This document shows positions 45,051 to 53,338 of a stretch of 64,000 nucleotides of DNA, piece by piece. A program made the translations under genes and the position numbers. Within the stretch, counting starts at the first letter, position 1. Every line of letters begins with the position of its first letter. Origin of the DNA: an uncultured Granulosicoccus sp. (GTDB lineage: Bacteria; Pseudomonadota; Gammaproteobacteria; Granulosicoccales; Granulosicoccaceae). The DNA lies in assembly GCA_947495035.1 (NCBI GenBank), contig CANLXI010000021.1:1-64000 (forward strand), written 5' to 3'. The notes under the pieces are model-generated. The model searched no databases, was not told the DNA's origin, and worked only from the letters and a program-made list of their open reading frames with translations.

Positions 45051-46151
45051 ATGAGTACAGCTGCACACATGGTTGAGATCAGGAATGTCTCCAGAGCCTT
45101 CGGCCAGACTGTCGCGGTCGATAACGCGAGTCTCTCTCTGCAGCGCGGTGATTTCCTGACCATCGTTGGCCCCAGTGGTTGTGGCAAAACCACCTTGCTG
45201 CGAATGATTGCCGGGTTTGATGAACCGACCCGGGGCGAGATTCTGATCAACGGGCAGAATGTCGAATCCGTGCCGGCTTACCGGCGCTCGATCGGCATGG
45301 TGTTCCAGAAGCTGGCATTGTTTCCTCACATGACTGCCGCTGAGAACGTTGCCTTTCCACTGCGCATGCGTCGTTTCAATCCGGCATTGATCCCCGAACT
45401 GGTGAACCGATATCTGGCGCTGGTCAAGCTGGAACATCTTGCCGATCGCCGGCCTCATCAACTGTCAGGTGGACAGCAACAGCGTGTGGCCATTGCCCGC
45501 GCCCTGTCCTTCAGTCCGGATCTGCTGTTGCTGGATGAGCCCTTGTCAGCTCTGGACAAGAAGCTGCGGGAGGAGATGCAGTTGGAGTTCAGGCGTATTC
45601 AGCAGGAGCTTGGCGTCACCACGATCAATGTGACTCATGATCAACGCGAAGCGCTGGTCATGTCCGATCACATGATCGTCATGGATGAGGGCGTGGTGCA
45701 GCAGGCCAATACACCGCGCGAGGTCTATCACAGCCCCGGAAATCGCTTCGTGGCAGGTTTTCTCGGCGTTACGTCCATGTTCAAGGGCAGCGTGACGGCC
45801 ATCCGGGAAGGCAGGCTGTCGGTGGATATGGGTGGCGTCACGATGACGGCTCGGGGTAACGGACAATTGTTTTCGGTCGGTGATGTCATCGACTGTGCTG
45901 TGCGTGCAGAACAGGTCGTTCTGTTCGAGGAAGATGCCCGGCATTGGGAGAATGCGGTCACGGGTGTTGTTCGCCAGCGCATCTTCGAAGGTGATCGAAT
46001 GGTGTATGAGGTTCATGTCGAAGACATGAATGGTTCATTCATCCATGTGTTCGATCATGATCCCGGCAAGCACGCTGAACATGAGGTTGGAGCCATCGTG
46101 CATCTGGGCTGGAATGCAGAGTCGTTCTATGCGTTCCCTGTCGTTAAATAG
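45051..46151 (+). CDS. ABC transporter ATPase, spermidine/putrescine (PotA) type
   Basis: The 366-residue ATPase has Walker A 'GPSGCGKTT', Q-loop 'MVFQKLALFPHM', signature 'LSGGQQQRVAIAR', Walker B 'LLLLDEP', 'VTHDQREALVMSD' and a C-terminal TOBE domain. Starts at 45030 or 45051 are possible; GGGAG precedes the latter closely. It opens a four-gene importer operon of the PotABCD class, which carries polyamines, amino acids, opines and similar compounds. Confidence 0.85.
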   Translation: MSTAAHMVEIRNVSRAFGQTVAVDNASLSLQRGDFLTIVGPSGCGKTTLLRMIAGFDEPTRGEILINGQNVESVPAYRRSIGMVFQKLALFPHMTAAENVAFPLRMRRFNPALIPELVNRYLALVKLEHLADRRPHQLSGGQQQRVAIARALSFSPDLLLLDEPLSALDKKLREEMQLEFRRIQQELGVTTINVTHDQREALVMSDHMIVMDEGVVQQANTPREVYHSPGNRFVAGFLGVTSMFKGSVTAIREGRLSVDMGGVTMTARGNGQLFSVGDVIDCAVRAEQVVLFEEDARHWENAVTGVVRQRIFEGDRMVYEVHVEDMNGSFIHVFDHDPGKHAEHEVGAIVHLGWNAESFYAFPVVK

Positions 46152-46184
46152 CAGAACCTGAAAATCTTGAATCAGAGGATCGTG

Positions 46185-47279
46185 ATGATGAACAGACTAC
46201 CGATACAGAGCATGCGGCGACGCGCGGCACTCAAGGCCAGTGCGGCCGCCGCCGGAGCCCTGGCATTTCCTTCCCTGCTCAGAGCCAATGACAAGCCCGG
46301 AGAGTTGATCGTGCGCGCCTGGGGAGGCGCCTGGGGCGATGCACTCAAGGCGGGCGTTGCCGACCCGTTTACCGAAGCCACCGGCATCAAGGTGCGCCTG
46401 GATTTCACGGAAGACAACGAGATCAAGCCGAAGATCTGGTCGGCTGTCGATCAGGGACGCATTCCGCCCATCCATGTCAACTGGGACACCTCGACCAACG
46501 CAACGATTTCCGCGTTGCGGGGTGTGACTGTCGATCTGAGTGATCTGCCCAACCTCGAAGGCCTCTTGCCGCTGGCGAAACCTGCCGGACTGGAAGGCTA
46601 TCCGCTGGTCAACACCTACGCCTATGTCTATGTCTGCGCCTATCGTCCCGAGGCGTTTCCCGATGGTCCGCCCACGTCCTGGAAGACCATGCTGGACCCG
46701 AAATACAAGGGGCGCATCGCCTTGTACGACGACGGCATCGGATTCAACCCCATCGCGGTGATCGCCGGTGGCGGCACATTCGACGATATTCCCGACAATA
46801 TGGAGCCGGGTTACGAATTCTATCGTCAGCTCAAGGCGAACGAGCCATTGCTGGGTGAGGACTCCGACTTCACGACCTGGTTCCAGAACGGCGAGATCGA
46901 TCTGGCCTGCACCATCTCGGTGAATGCACGGGCAGCTCGCCAGAACGGTATCGATGTGCAGTGGACCGTACCGGAAGAGGGTTGCAAGGTGGATACCGAC
47001 GGTTTGTGGATTCCCAGAGGCTTGCCGGAGAACGAAGAGTTCTGGGCCAAGGAGTTCGTGAACTTCGCACTCTCCAGAGAAGCACAGGAAAAATGGTGTT
47101 CCCTGCTCGGATTGCCTCCCGTGTTTCCGGGAATCGCACCACCGGAAGATCTGGTCGACGATCTGTCCTACCCGACGAAACCGGAAGATTTTGCCAGACT
47201 GGTCAGTGTGCCGTCGCCCGTACTGGTCGAGAATCAGCCGAAATGGTTCGCCCGGTTCAACGAGATTTTCCAGGGCTGA
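46185..47279 (+). CDS. Periplasmic binding protein, PotD/family 1 type, with Tat signal
   Basis: The 364-residue protein has a twin-arginine signal ('MRRRAALKASAAAAGALAF') and then 'ELIVRAWGGAWGDALKAGV' and 'VNWDTSTNATISALRG', typical of spermidine/putrescine-family binding proteins. The body keeps 'WKTMLDPKYKGRIALYDD' and 'FALSREAQEKW'. The Tat route suggests folding or cofactor needs before export, and is common in this subfamily. ATG 46185 has AGAGG six bases upstream; the open frame extends to a TTG at 46167. The ligand is unknown. Confidence 0.85.
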   Translation: MMNRLPIQSMRRRAALKASAAAAGALAFPSLLRANDKPGELIVRAWGGAWGDALKAGVADPFTEATGIKVRLDFTEDNEIKPKIWSAVDQGRIPPIHVNWDTSTNATISALRGVTVDLSDLPNLEGLLPLAKPAGLEGYPLVNTYAYVYVCAYRPEAFPDGPPTSWKTMLDPKYKGRIALYDDGIGFNPIAVIAGGGTFDDIPDNMEPGYEFYRQLKANEPLLGEDSDFTTWFQNGEIDLACTISVNARAARQNGIDVQWTVPEEGCKVDTDGLWIPRGLPENEEFWAKEFVNFALSREAQEKWCSLLGLPPVFPGIAPPEDLVDDLSYPTKPEDFARLVSVPSPVLVENQPKWFARFNEIFQG

Positions 47280-47290
47280 TGATGCCCATG

Positions 47291-47320
47291 GTGCAACCCC
47301 GGCAGCTGCCGGGGTTGCAC
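47291..47320 (+). terminator. Perfect 30-bp palindrome between binding-protein and permease genes
   Basis: The two 15-base halves are exact reverse complements, starting GTGCAACCCCGGCAG. The hairpin lies 11 bases after the binding-protein stop and 24 before the permease start, with no U-run. It probably attenuates or protects the upstream mRNA so the binding protein outnumbers the membrane subunits. Confidence 0.75.
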
Positions 47321-47344
47321 GGCTACCTAGAGTGAATCACCGAC

Positions 47345-48283
47345 TTGCCTGAACGTACACCGGATAGACTGCCACTGCGCTGGACACTGCTGGACAGGCT
47401 GGAAGCTATCGCAGCCCTGGTCTGGCCAGCGCGCTTGCGTGGGGCAACCGGCTGGCTGTTCATCACACCGGCCCTGTTGCTGGTAGGCGTGTTGCTGATC
47501 GGTCTGGGCTACATGATCGAGTACAGTCTGCACGAACTGGATCTGTCCACCTACCGCCTGAAGGAAGCCTACACGCTGGACAATTACCTGTTCCTCATGG
47601 AGCAACCCGTCTATCTGCGAGTACTGTTGCGGACTTTGCTGGCAGCGACCATTGTCACGGCAGCGACTCTGTTTCTGGCTTTTCCCTATGCTTATGTCAT
47701 GGTCAGAACCTCGTCCTCGAGGTTGCGCAAGTTCCTGCTGATTTCGCTGTTTCTGCCTTTTTTCATCGGCCAGGTGGTACGTGCCTATGGCTGGCTGATC
47801 ATCCTGGGCAAGGAAGGCATCATCAACAGCCTGCTGCTGACACTGGATTTGCCGACACTGGATCTGATCTACAACAACGGTGCGGTGATCTTCGGTCTGG
47901 TGCAGTACATGCTGCCCTTTGCCGTGTTGCTGATCGTACCGGCCATCACTGCCATCGGCGAGGATATCGAACTGGCAGCAGAAAGCCTGGGTGCCCACTG
48001 GACAAGAGCCTTCTGGCATGTGGTTCTGCCCATGGCCAGGCCCGGACTGGTTGGTGCCGGGGTTGTCGTGTTCACCCTGACCATGACAGATTTTGCCATG
48101 CCGGAAATTCTGGGTGGTGGTACCAGTGATTTCATCGCCAGTGCGATCTACGACAGCTTTTTCCAATTGTCCAATTCCGGTCTGGGCGCTGCCCTGTCCA
48201 TTGTCCTGGTGACACTTGGCAGTATCCTGGTGGCCATCGTGTTCCGGCTCACCGGTGCCGGGACGCTGAGTATCCGGCAATGA
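47345..48283 (+). CDS. ABC transporter permease, PotB type
   Basis: The 312-residue inner-membrane permease has six predicted transmembrane segments, 'PALLLVGVLLIGLGYMI', 'FLPFFIGQVVRAYGW' and the EAA loop 'LAAESLGAHWTRAFWHVVLP'. The start is a TTG at 47345; no better codon is in frame nearby. It pairs with the next gene. Confidence 0.85.
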   Translation: MPERTPDRLPLRWTLLDRLEAIAALVWPARLRGATGWLFITPALLLVGVLLIGLGYMIEYSLHELDLSTYRLKEAYTLDNYLFLMEQPVYLRVLLRTLLAATIVTAATLFLAFPYAYVMVRTSSSRLRKFLLISLFLPFFIGQVVRAYGWLIILGKEGIINSLLLTLDLPTLDLIYNNGAVIFGLVQYMLPFAVLLIVPAITAIGEDIELAAESLGAHWTRAFWHVVLPMARPGLVGAGVVVFTLTMTDFAMPEILGGGTSDFIASAIYDSFFQLSNSGLGAALSIVLVTLGSILVAIVFRLTGAGTLSIRQ

Positions 48284-48332
48284 GTCAGCTGTTGATCGTG
48301 TTGGTGAAGACGTTGCGATGTCAGGGGGGCGC

Positions 48333-49133
48333 ATGAATCTCATGCCGTCGAAGAACTGGGTCCTGTGGACATTGGTGACTTTCAGTCTGATCACCTTGAG
48401 TCTGCCGACCATCATCATCATTGGTGCCTCGTTCACCTCGGGTGAGATCATCCAGTTTCCGCCAGATGGTTTTTCTCTACGCTGGTATGAACGTCTGTGG
48501 CAACTGGATGACTTCAAGGATGCATTCCTGCGCACGCTGCATGTCTCTTTCATCTGTACCCTGGTGGCCATTCCCGTGGGCACGCTGGCAGCTCTGGCCT
48601 GTGTGCGCTATCGCATGCGTTTCCAGCAGACCATACAGGTCTATCTGTTGCTGCCATTCACCATACCGCTGGTGGTATCCGGAATCGCCATGATGATCTT
48701 CTTCGGTGAGATTCGCATTTTGGGGCAGATCTGGCCAGTGGGTGTCGCGCTGTGCCTGATCAACCTGCCGTTCATGATCTGGTCGGTGAGCTCGACGGTC
48801 AACGGTCTGGACCCGGAGCTGGAGAATGCCGCTCACAGTTGTGGTGCACCACCGGTGCAGACGTTCTTTGCCGTGACGCTGCCGGCAGTCATGCCCGGTG
48901 TGATTACCGGGGCACTGCTGATGTTCATTCTGGCGTTCAACGAGTTTCTGGTCAGTCTGTTCCTGACCGATGCCCGCACCGTGACCCTGCCGGTGCAGAT
49001 CTACAATTCGATTCGCAGTGTCATCACGCCAGACCTGGCTGCGGTATCGGTCGTCTACATCGTGGTCGCACTGCTTGCCGTCTGGTTGCTCGACCGTCTG
49101 GTCGGACTCGACATCTTCCTCAAATCACGATAA
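48333..49133 (+). CDS. ABC transporter permease, PotC type
   Basis: The 266-residue permease has 'LPTIIIIGASFTSGEIIQFPP', 'GFSLRWYERLW' and the EAA loop 'LENAAHSCGAPPVQTFFAVT', all PotC-like. A run of AGGGGGG ends four bases before the ATG at 48333; an in-frame ATG at 48318 is an alternative. The HisD-like gene follows 17 bases later. Confidence 0.85.
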   Translation: MNLMPSKNWVLWTLVTFSLITLSLPTIIIIGASFTSGEIIQFPPDGFSLRWYERLWQLDDFKDAFLRTLHVSFICTLVAIPVGTLAALACVRYRMRFQQTIQVYLLLPFTIPLVVSGIAMMIFFGEIRILGQIWPVGVALCLINLPFMIWSVSSTVNGLDPELENAAHSCGAPPVQTFFAVTLPAVMPGVITGALLMFILAFNEFLVSLFLTDARTVTLPVQIYNSIRSVITPDLAAVSVVYIVVALLAVWLLDRLVGLDIFLKSR

Positions 49134-49150
49134 ACCGCCTTCCCGCATTC

Positions 49151-50473
49151 ATGAACATCAGTTTCCATCACCATGCGTCGCTGGACGATGCGCAGAAAGC
49201 TGCCTTGCTGCAGCGTACCGAAGGCGATCTGGGGCCTTTTCTGGAAAAGGTCGTGCCCATCATCCATGCTGTTCGGGATGAGGGTGACGCAGCGCTGGCG
49301 CGCTTTGCCAGGCAATTCGATGGCTCTACGGTTGCTGCCGATGCCATTGCGGCCACGCCTGCAGATTTCGACAAGGCGTTTGACAGCCTTGACAAGGACT
49401 TCATCGAGATACTGGAATACAACAGCGACAATGTGCGCCGCTTTCATCGGGCACAGATGCCCGAGCAGATGTGGATGAAGGAAATGCATCCGGGGGTCTT
49501 TGCCGGGGAGAAGGTTGAGGCGATCAGCTCGGTAGCCTGCTATGTTCCCAGAGGCAAGGGTTCGTTTCCCAGTGTTGTCATGATGACGGCCATTCCGGCC
49601 GTCGTGGCGGGTGTTCCCGAACCGGTCATCATCACGCCGCCGGGGCCCGATGGCAACGTGGATGCGGCGACTCTGGTGGCAGCCAGGATCGCTGGTGTCG
49701 AACAGGTCTACAAATGCGGTGGTGCTCAGGGCGTCGCAGCCGTTGCCCATGGCACGCAGACCGTGCCGCGTTGTCGCAAGATCGTCGGACCGGGCAGCCC
49801 CTGGGTGGTCGCGGCCAAACGTGTTCTGGCCGACCGTCTCGATCCGGGCCCACCCGCCGGTCCCAGCGAGTCGATCATCCTGGCCGATGAGACTGCCAAT
49901 GGACGTGTAGCCGCTCTGGATCTGCTGATCGAATCCGAGCACGGACCTGACAGCTCTGCCTATCTGGTGACCTCATCAAGGGCGGTTGCCGAAGCTGCGA
50001 TTGCGGCCATTCCCGGATATTGGAAGCAGATGAGTGAACAGCGAGTGGCGTTTTCATCCACGGTGCTGTGTGGTCCGCGAGGCGGAGTGATTCTGACTGA
50101 CTCCATTGAAGAGGCCATCGCTTTCGTCAATGAGTATGCTCCCGAACATCTGCAGATACACTCGAAGGATGCGCATGACTACCTGGGCGCCATACGCAAT
50201 GCCGGGGAGATACTGCTGGGAGAACATACGCCGATCTGTATCGGTAATTTCACGCTTGGTCCCAATGCTGTGCTGCCAACCAATGCAAGCGCACATACGC
50301 GCTCACCCCTGGGTGTGCATGATTACCTGAAGCTGGTCTCGATCGGCCATGTGACAAGAAAGGGTTACGACACCTTGGCGCCCTATGCCCGGAAGATGGC
50401 ACGGTACGAAGGGTTCGATGCACACGAAAACGCGGTGTCGGAGATGCGCACAAAGGCGTTCGAGGCCGGATAG
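49151..50473 (+). CDS. Histidinol-dehydrogenase paralogue with altered metal ligands
   Basis: The 440-residue protein has the HisD fold: 'SSVACYVPRGKGSFPSVVMM', 'GGAQGVAAVAHGT', 'VGPGSPWVVAAKR' and 'AGPSESIILAD'. The catalytic Glu-His of 'YAPEHL' is kept. Of the four zinc ligands of E. coli HisD, two are kept (His264 and His425 here) and two are changed: Gln to Glu261 and Asp to Asn366. The conserved His of 'PNHVLPT' is Ala373. HpsN-type sulfopropanediol dehydrogenases, the best known HisD paralogues, keep these residues as far as I recall. So this is probably a different alcohol/amino-alcohol oxidising enzyme, not the biosynthetic HisD. The longer open frame to 48752 overlaps the permease and is not coding. 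Confidence 0.85.
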   Translation: MNISFHHHASLDDAQKAALLQRTEGDLGPFLEKVVPIIHAVRDEGDAALARFARQFDGSTVAADAIAATPADFDKAFDSLDKDFIEILEYNSDNVRRFHRAQMPEQMWMKEMHPGVFAGEKVEAISSVACYVPRGKGSFPSVVMMTAIPAVVAGVPEPVIITPPGPDGNVDAATLVAARIAGVEQVYKCGGAQGVAAVAHGTQTVPRCRKIVGPGSPWVVAAKRVLADRLDPGPPAGPSESIILADETANGRVAALDLLIESEHGPDSSAYLVTSSRAVAEAAIAAIPGYWKQMSEQRVAFSSTVLCGPRGGVILTDSIEEAIAFVNEYAPEHLQIHSKDAHDYLGAIRNAGEILLGEHTPICIGNFTLGPNAVLPTNASAHTRSPLGVHDYLKLVSIGHVTRKGYDTLAPYARKMARYEGFDAHENAVSEMRTKAFEAG

Positions 50474-50485
50474 GCGCTGGACGAC

Positions 50486-51859
50486 ATGATGGATTCACGT
50501 TTGAAGATTGGCGCGCAAGCCGGTACGCCATTGGATAAGCAGGCTGGTTCGGGAGCCAGCCATGATGCACCGGCAAGCCCGTTGTCGCGGATCAGGCAGC
50601 TTGGCCGCGATCCGGCGAGCATGCCCGAGGCCGCGCTCGCGATGATCGAACTGCTGGATCGGAAGTTTCCGTTCACGGTGGTGCCGGGCAGTCTGACTCT
50701 TGACACCTGTAATCCACTGGCACTGAACTCGCTGCGAGCAGAATTCAGAACCGAAGACGGACAGCACCTGTTTCTCAAATGCCATCACGAGGACGGTGAA
50801 GCAGACCGAGTGGGGGAGTATTACCGGTCTGGTATTCTGGAAGAAGCCGGCTTTCCGATTGACAAGGCCCTGTATCAATCCTCCGCAGTTGGCGAGCAAC
50901 TGGTGATCTACCGCTACCGGGATCGTCGCCAGTTTCCGGAGTTGCACAGTGTGGCCCGTGATCTGGAATCGCATGGTTGCAGGCCGGCGGACATGGCGCC
51001 AGTGGTCGCAGCCTTTGACCGCTTTCAGCAGCAGCTGGGAGCGCGTTATCTGGATAGTCTGCACCTTGCCTCCCCAGCGGAGGTTGCGGCCGAGGCGGTG
51101 CATGGCTTGTATCATCGACGCCTGGTCGATCACGAGGAAGCAGTCGTGTTCGGTGGGCGAGTTCGCGAATTCTACCTGGGAAGACAAGTAGAGCTGCCCG
51201 ACGGCAGCAGCCTGCCGTTCGAACAATTCTGGCATTTACGCTGGCGTATCAATGGGCAGCTGCAAGAGTCGAGTCTGCATGAGGCCTTGCAACGCGCCCG
51301 GGTGCTGCTGCTGCCGACACCGCATGAGTCCGTGGCGGCCCTGACAGCCCATGGCGATGACCACACCGGAAATCTGCTGTACAACCCGGCGGAAAGTATC
51401 GACAGGGCGATCAGCTATTTTGATCCGGCTTTCGCTGGCAACCACATTCCGGCATTGATGGCGCCCTGCAAGGCGCTCTATCATGTCTGTTATGCGCATC
51501 CGAACATGCTGTACGATCCGGACGAACTGCGGGTGGATCTGTCAGCGAAGGTGAGTCAGGGTGTGCTGCAGATCGAGCATGACTGGCAGCTGACGCCGTT
51601 GCGGCAGCAATTTCTGGCATCGCAGACAAGACATGTCTGGCAACCCTTGCTGCGAACCATGAGGGCACAGAATCTGCTGCCCGTGCAGTGGCGGGACATC
51701 ATCGGTGCTGCATTGCTGTGCTGCCCGTTGTTGTGCAAGAATCTTCTGGCAGGGGCAGGTCGACCCAACCCCTTGACGGCTGAAGCCTCACTGCTGACGT
51801 TCTCGGTTGCCCTGCAACTGGCCGATGGCCTGTTTACCCATCAGCTGGACGACCCGTGA
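50486..51859 (+). CDS. APH-fold phosphotransferase (small-molecule kinase-like)
   Basis: The 457-residue protein has the kinase-like aminoglycoside/choline phosphotransferase core. 'HLFLKCHHEDGEADRVGEYY' (shown to the key Lys and Glu) would hold the ATP site, 'ALTAHGDDHTGNLLY' is the catalytic loop (HGDxHxGN) and 'ISYFDPAFAGNH' the metal-binding segment. The substrate is unknown. It follows the HisD-like gene by 12 bases, so it probably phosphorylates a substrate or product of this catabolic cluster. Confidence 0.75.
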   Translation: MMDSRLKIGAQAGTPLDKQAGSGASHDAPASPLSRIRQLGRDPASMPEAALAMIELLDRKFPFTVVPGSLTLDTCNPLALNSLRAEFRTEDGQHLFLKCHHEDGEADRVGEYYRSGILEEAGFPIDKALYQSSAVGEQLVIYRYRDRRQFPELHSVARDLESHGCRPADMAPVVAAFDRFQQQLGARYLDSLHLASPAEVAAEAVHGLYHRRLVDHEEAVVFGGRVREFYLGRQVELPDGSSLPFEQFWHLRWRINGQLQESSLHEALQRARVLLLPTPHESVAALTAHGDDHTGNLLYNPAESIDRAISYFDPAFAGNHIPALMAPCKALYHVCYAHPNMLYDPDELRVDLSAKVSQGVLQIEHDWQLTPLRQQFLASQTRHVWQPLLRTMRAQNLLPVQWRDIIGAALLCCPLLCKNLLAGAGRPNPLTAEASLLTFSVALQLADGLFTHQLDDP

Positions 51860-51958
51860 GCTGCGTGAAGACAGCGACACGCTGAAGAACAGCTGTGTGT
51901 ACCTGATCCGAATCCCGGCGTATCATGACGCTGAACCCGGCTACCGGTGGAGACTGTC

Positions 51959-52204
51959 ATGTCGCGGCAAATACCTGCATTGAAGCGCATCACCATTCGT
52001 ACGGCACGCGAACTGGATGTCTGGCTTGCCAGTGGCTTCACTCAGGCAAACAGCGTCATGCTGGTGACCCATGCCAGATCCTCCGATCCGCAAAGCATCA
52101 GCCCGGATCAGATGGCACAGGCAATGGCAGGGCATGAATGGAAGGTCGGGCGTCGCTATACCCTTGGATCGGGCCTGCTGGGACAGGTGATCAGCAGACC
52201 ATGA
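51959..52204 (+). CDS. Short protein resembling the N-terminal part of YdeI/OmdA-family proteins
   Basis: The 81-residue frame contains 'ITIRTARELDVWLASGFTQA' and 'SVMLVTHARSSDPQSISPDQ', the pattern that begins YdeI-like proteins (usually about 190 residues). The downstream tryptophan-rich part is missing and the frame ends against the tauZ-like gene on the other strand. It may be a remnant or a true short relative. The ATG at 51959 lacks a strong ribosome-binding site. Confidence 0.45.
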   Translation: MSRQIPALKRITIRTARELDVWLASGFTQANSVMLVTHARSSDPQSISPDQMAQAMAGHEWKVGRRYTLGSGLLGQVISRP

Positions 52205-52223
52205 CCGGGGTGGGTCTGCGTGA

Positions 52224-53258
52224 TCAAGCCAGAAAATGCACGCCGACAAGAATGAACACGCCGATGAACAGGGTTTCAGCCACGATGAGGATGATGGCCT
52301 GAGAACCGACGTCGAAGATTCTGCGCAGAGACGTTTTCATGCCTACTGCCGAGATGGCGGTCAGCAGGGCCCAGCGAGACAGATCGTTCAGGAAGCTGCC
52401 AACGGACTCCGGTATCAGATTCAGGGAATTGATGCCAGCCAGCAGCAGAAAACCCAATACAAATCCCGGCACCAGTGGTGGTCGTTTCTTGCCTTCAAGC
52501 GATTCCGATTCGCCGCGCATGCGGATCACCAGAGCGAAGACCAGTACCACGGGGGCCAGCATGCTGACACGGATCAACTTCACAAGCGTGGCTGTTTCAC
52601 CGGTCTGTTCGGAGACGGAGAAACCGGCACCGACAACCTGCGCGACATCGTGGATGGTGCCGCCGAGAAAGACCCCGGTGGCAAGATGATCCAGCCCCAG
52701 TGTCTGTGTGATGATGGGGTAGGCAATCATGGCGATCGTGCTCAACACGGTGACGCCCAGTACCGTGAACAGCAGATTGCGTTCGGAATGTTCGTTGGTG
52801 GGCAGAACGGCGGCAATGGCCATGGCCGCTGATGCTCCGCAAATGGCAACAGCGCCCCCCGTCAGCAAACCCAGTCGCCAACCGCGTCCCAGTACCGCGG
52901 CACCGCCCAGACCGAACAGGATGGTCAGAATGACACCGGCTATGGTCAGCGAGATCATGGACGGACCAAGACCGATCAACAGATCGATACTGATTCTGAC
53001 ACCCAGCAAGGCCACACCGAAGCGCAAGACAGTGCGTGCCGTGAATTCGATACCCTTGACGCAGACGCCTTCTTCAGCAAGAAAATGAAAGGCAATCCCC
53101 AGCAGCAAGGCCATCAGCATGGCGGGCGCGCCATAGTGCTCTGACAGGAATTGCGCGGTCACGGCAATGACCAGTGCGACACACAATCCCTGGCCTACCC
53201 CTCCCAGACGACCGCTGACTGCATCGAATCGGGAGGCAATCGCTGACTGCATATTCAT
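52224..53258 (-). CDS. tauZ: YeiH/UPF0324-family membrane protein, TauZ-like sulfite/sulfate exporter
   Basis: The 344-residue protein has about ten transmembrane segments and the family motifs 'LRFGVALLGVRIS', 'AICGASAAMAIAAV' and 'FLGGTIHDVAQVVGAG'. Members in sulfonate-degradation clusters are thought to remove the sulfite or sulfate set free by Xsc. It lies downstream of xsc on the same strand after a hairpin at 53302-53331. The name TauZ is by context; export itself is an inference. Confidence 0.8.
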   Translation of the reverse strand: MNMQSAIASRFDAVSGRLGGVGQGLCVALVIAVTAQFLSEHYGAPAMLMALLLGIAFHFLAEEGVCVKGIEFTARTVLRFGVALLGVRISIDLLIGLGPSMISLTIAGVILTILFGLGGAAVLGRGWRLGLLTGGAVAICGASAAMAIAAVLPTNEHSERNLLFTVLGVTVLSTIAMIAYPIITQTLGLDHLATGVFLGGTIHDVAQVVGAGFSVSEQTGETATLVKLIRVSMLAPVVLVFALVIRMRGESESLEGKKRPPLVPGFVLGFLLLAGINSLNLIPESVGSFLNDLSRWALLTAISAVGMKTSLRRIFDVGSQAIILIVAETLFIGVFILVGVHFLA

Positions 53259-53301
53259 GGTGACGTTGTTCGTGATTTCAGGTTGGGGGGGCGAGGTGTG
53301 G

Positions 53302-53331
53302 GGAGTCAGGAAGCGGATGCTCCCTGACTCC
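53302..53331 (-). terminator. Hairpin between xsc and the exporter gene
   Basis: GGAGTCAGG and CCTGACTCC form a perfect 9-bp stem with a 12-base loop, just past the xsc stop on the minus strand. No U-run follows; partial termination or mRNA-end protection is likely. Confidence 0.6.
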
Positions 53332-53338
53332 TGTCCAA

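Noticed and set aside
48752-49150. N-terminal extension of the HisD-like gene
   Set aside because: It is an out-of-frame shadow of the PotC-type permease; HisD homology starts at 49151.
49151-50473. Calling this gene hisD (histidine biosynthesis)
   Set aside because: No other his genes are present, two zinc ligands and a conserved His are changed, and it sits in a transporter/repressor catabolic operon.
49151-50473. Calling this gene hpsN (sulfopropanediol dehydrogenase)
   Set aside because: HpsN keeps the SQAEHG and GDK..NHVLPT motifs as I recall them; this protein has IESEHG and GNF..NAVLPT.
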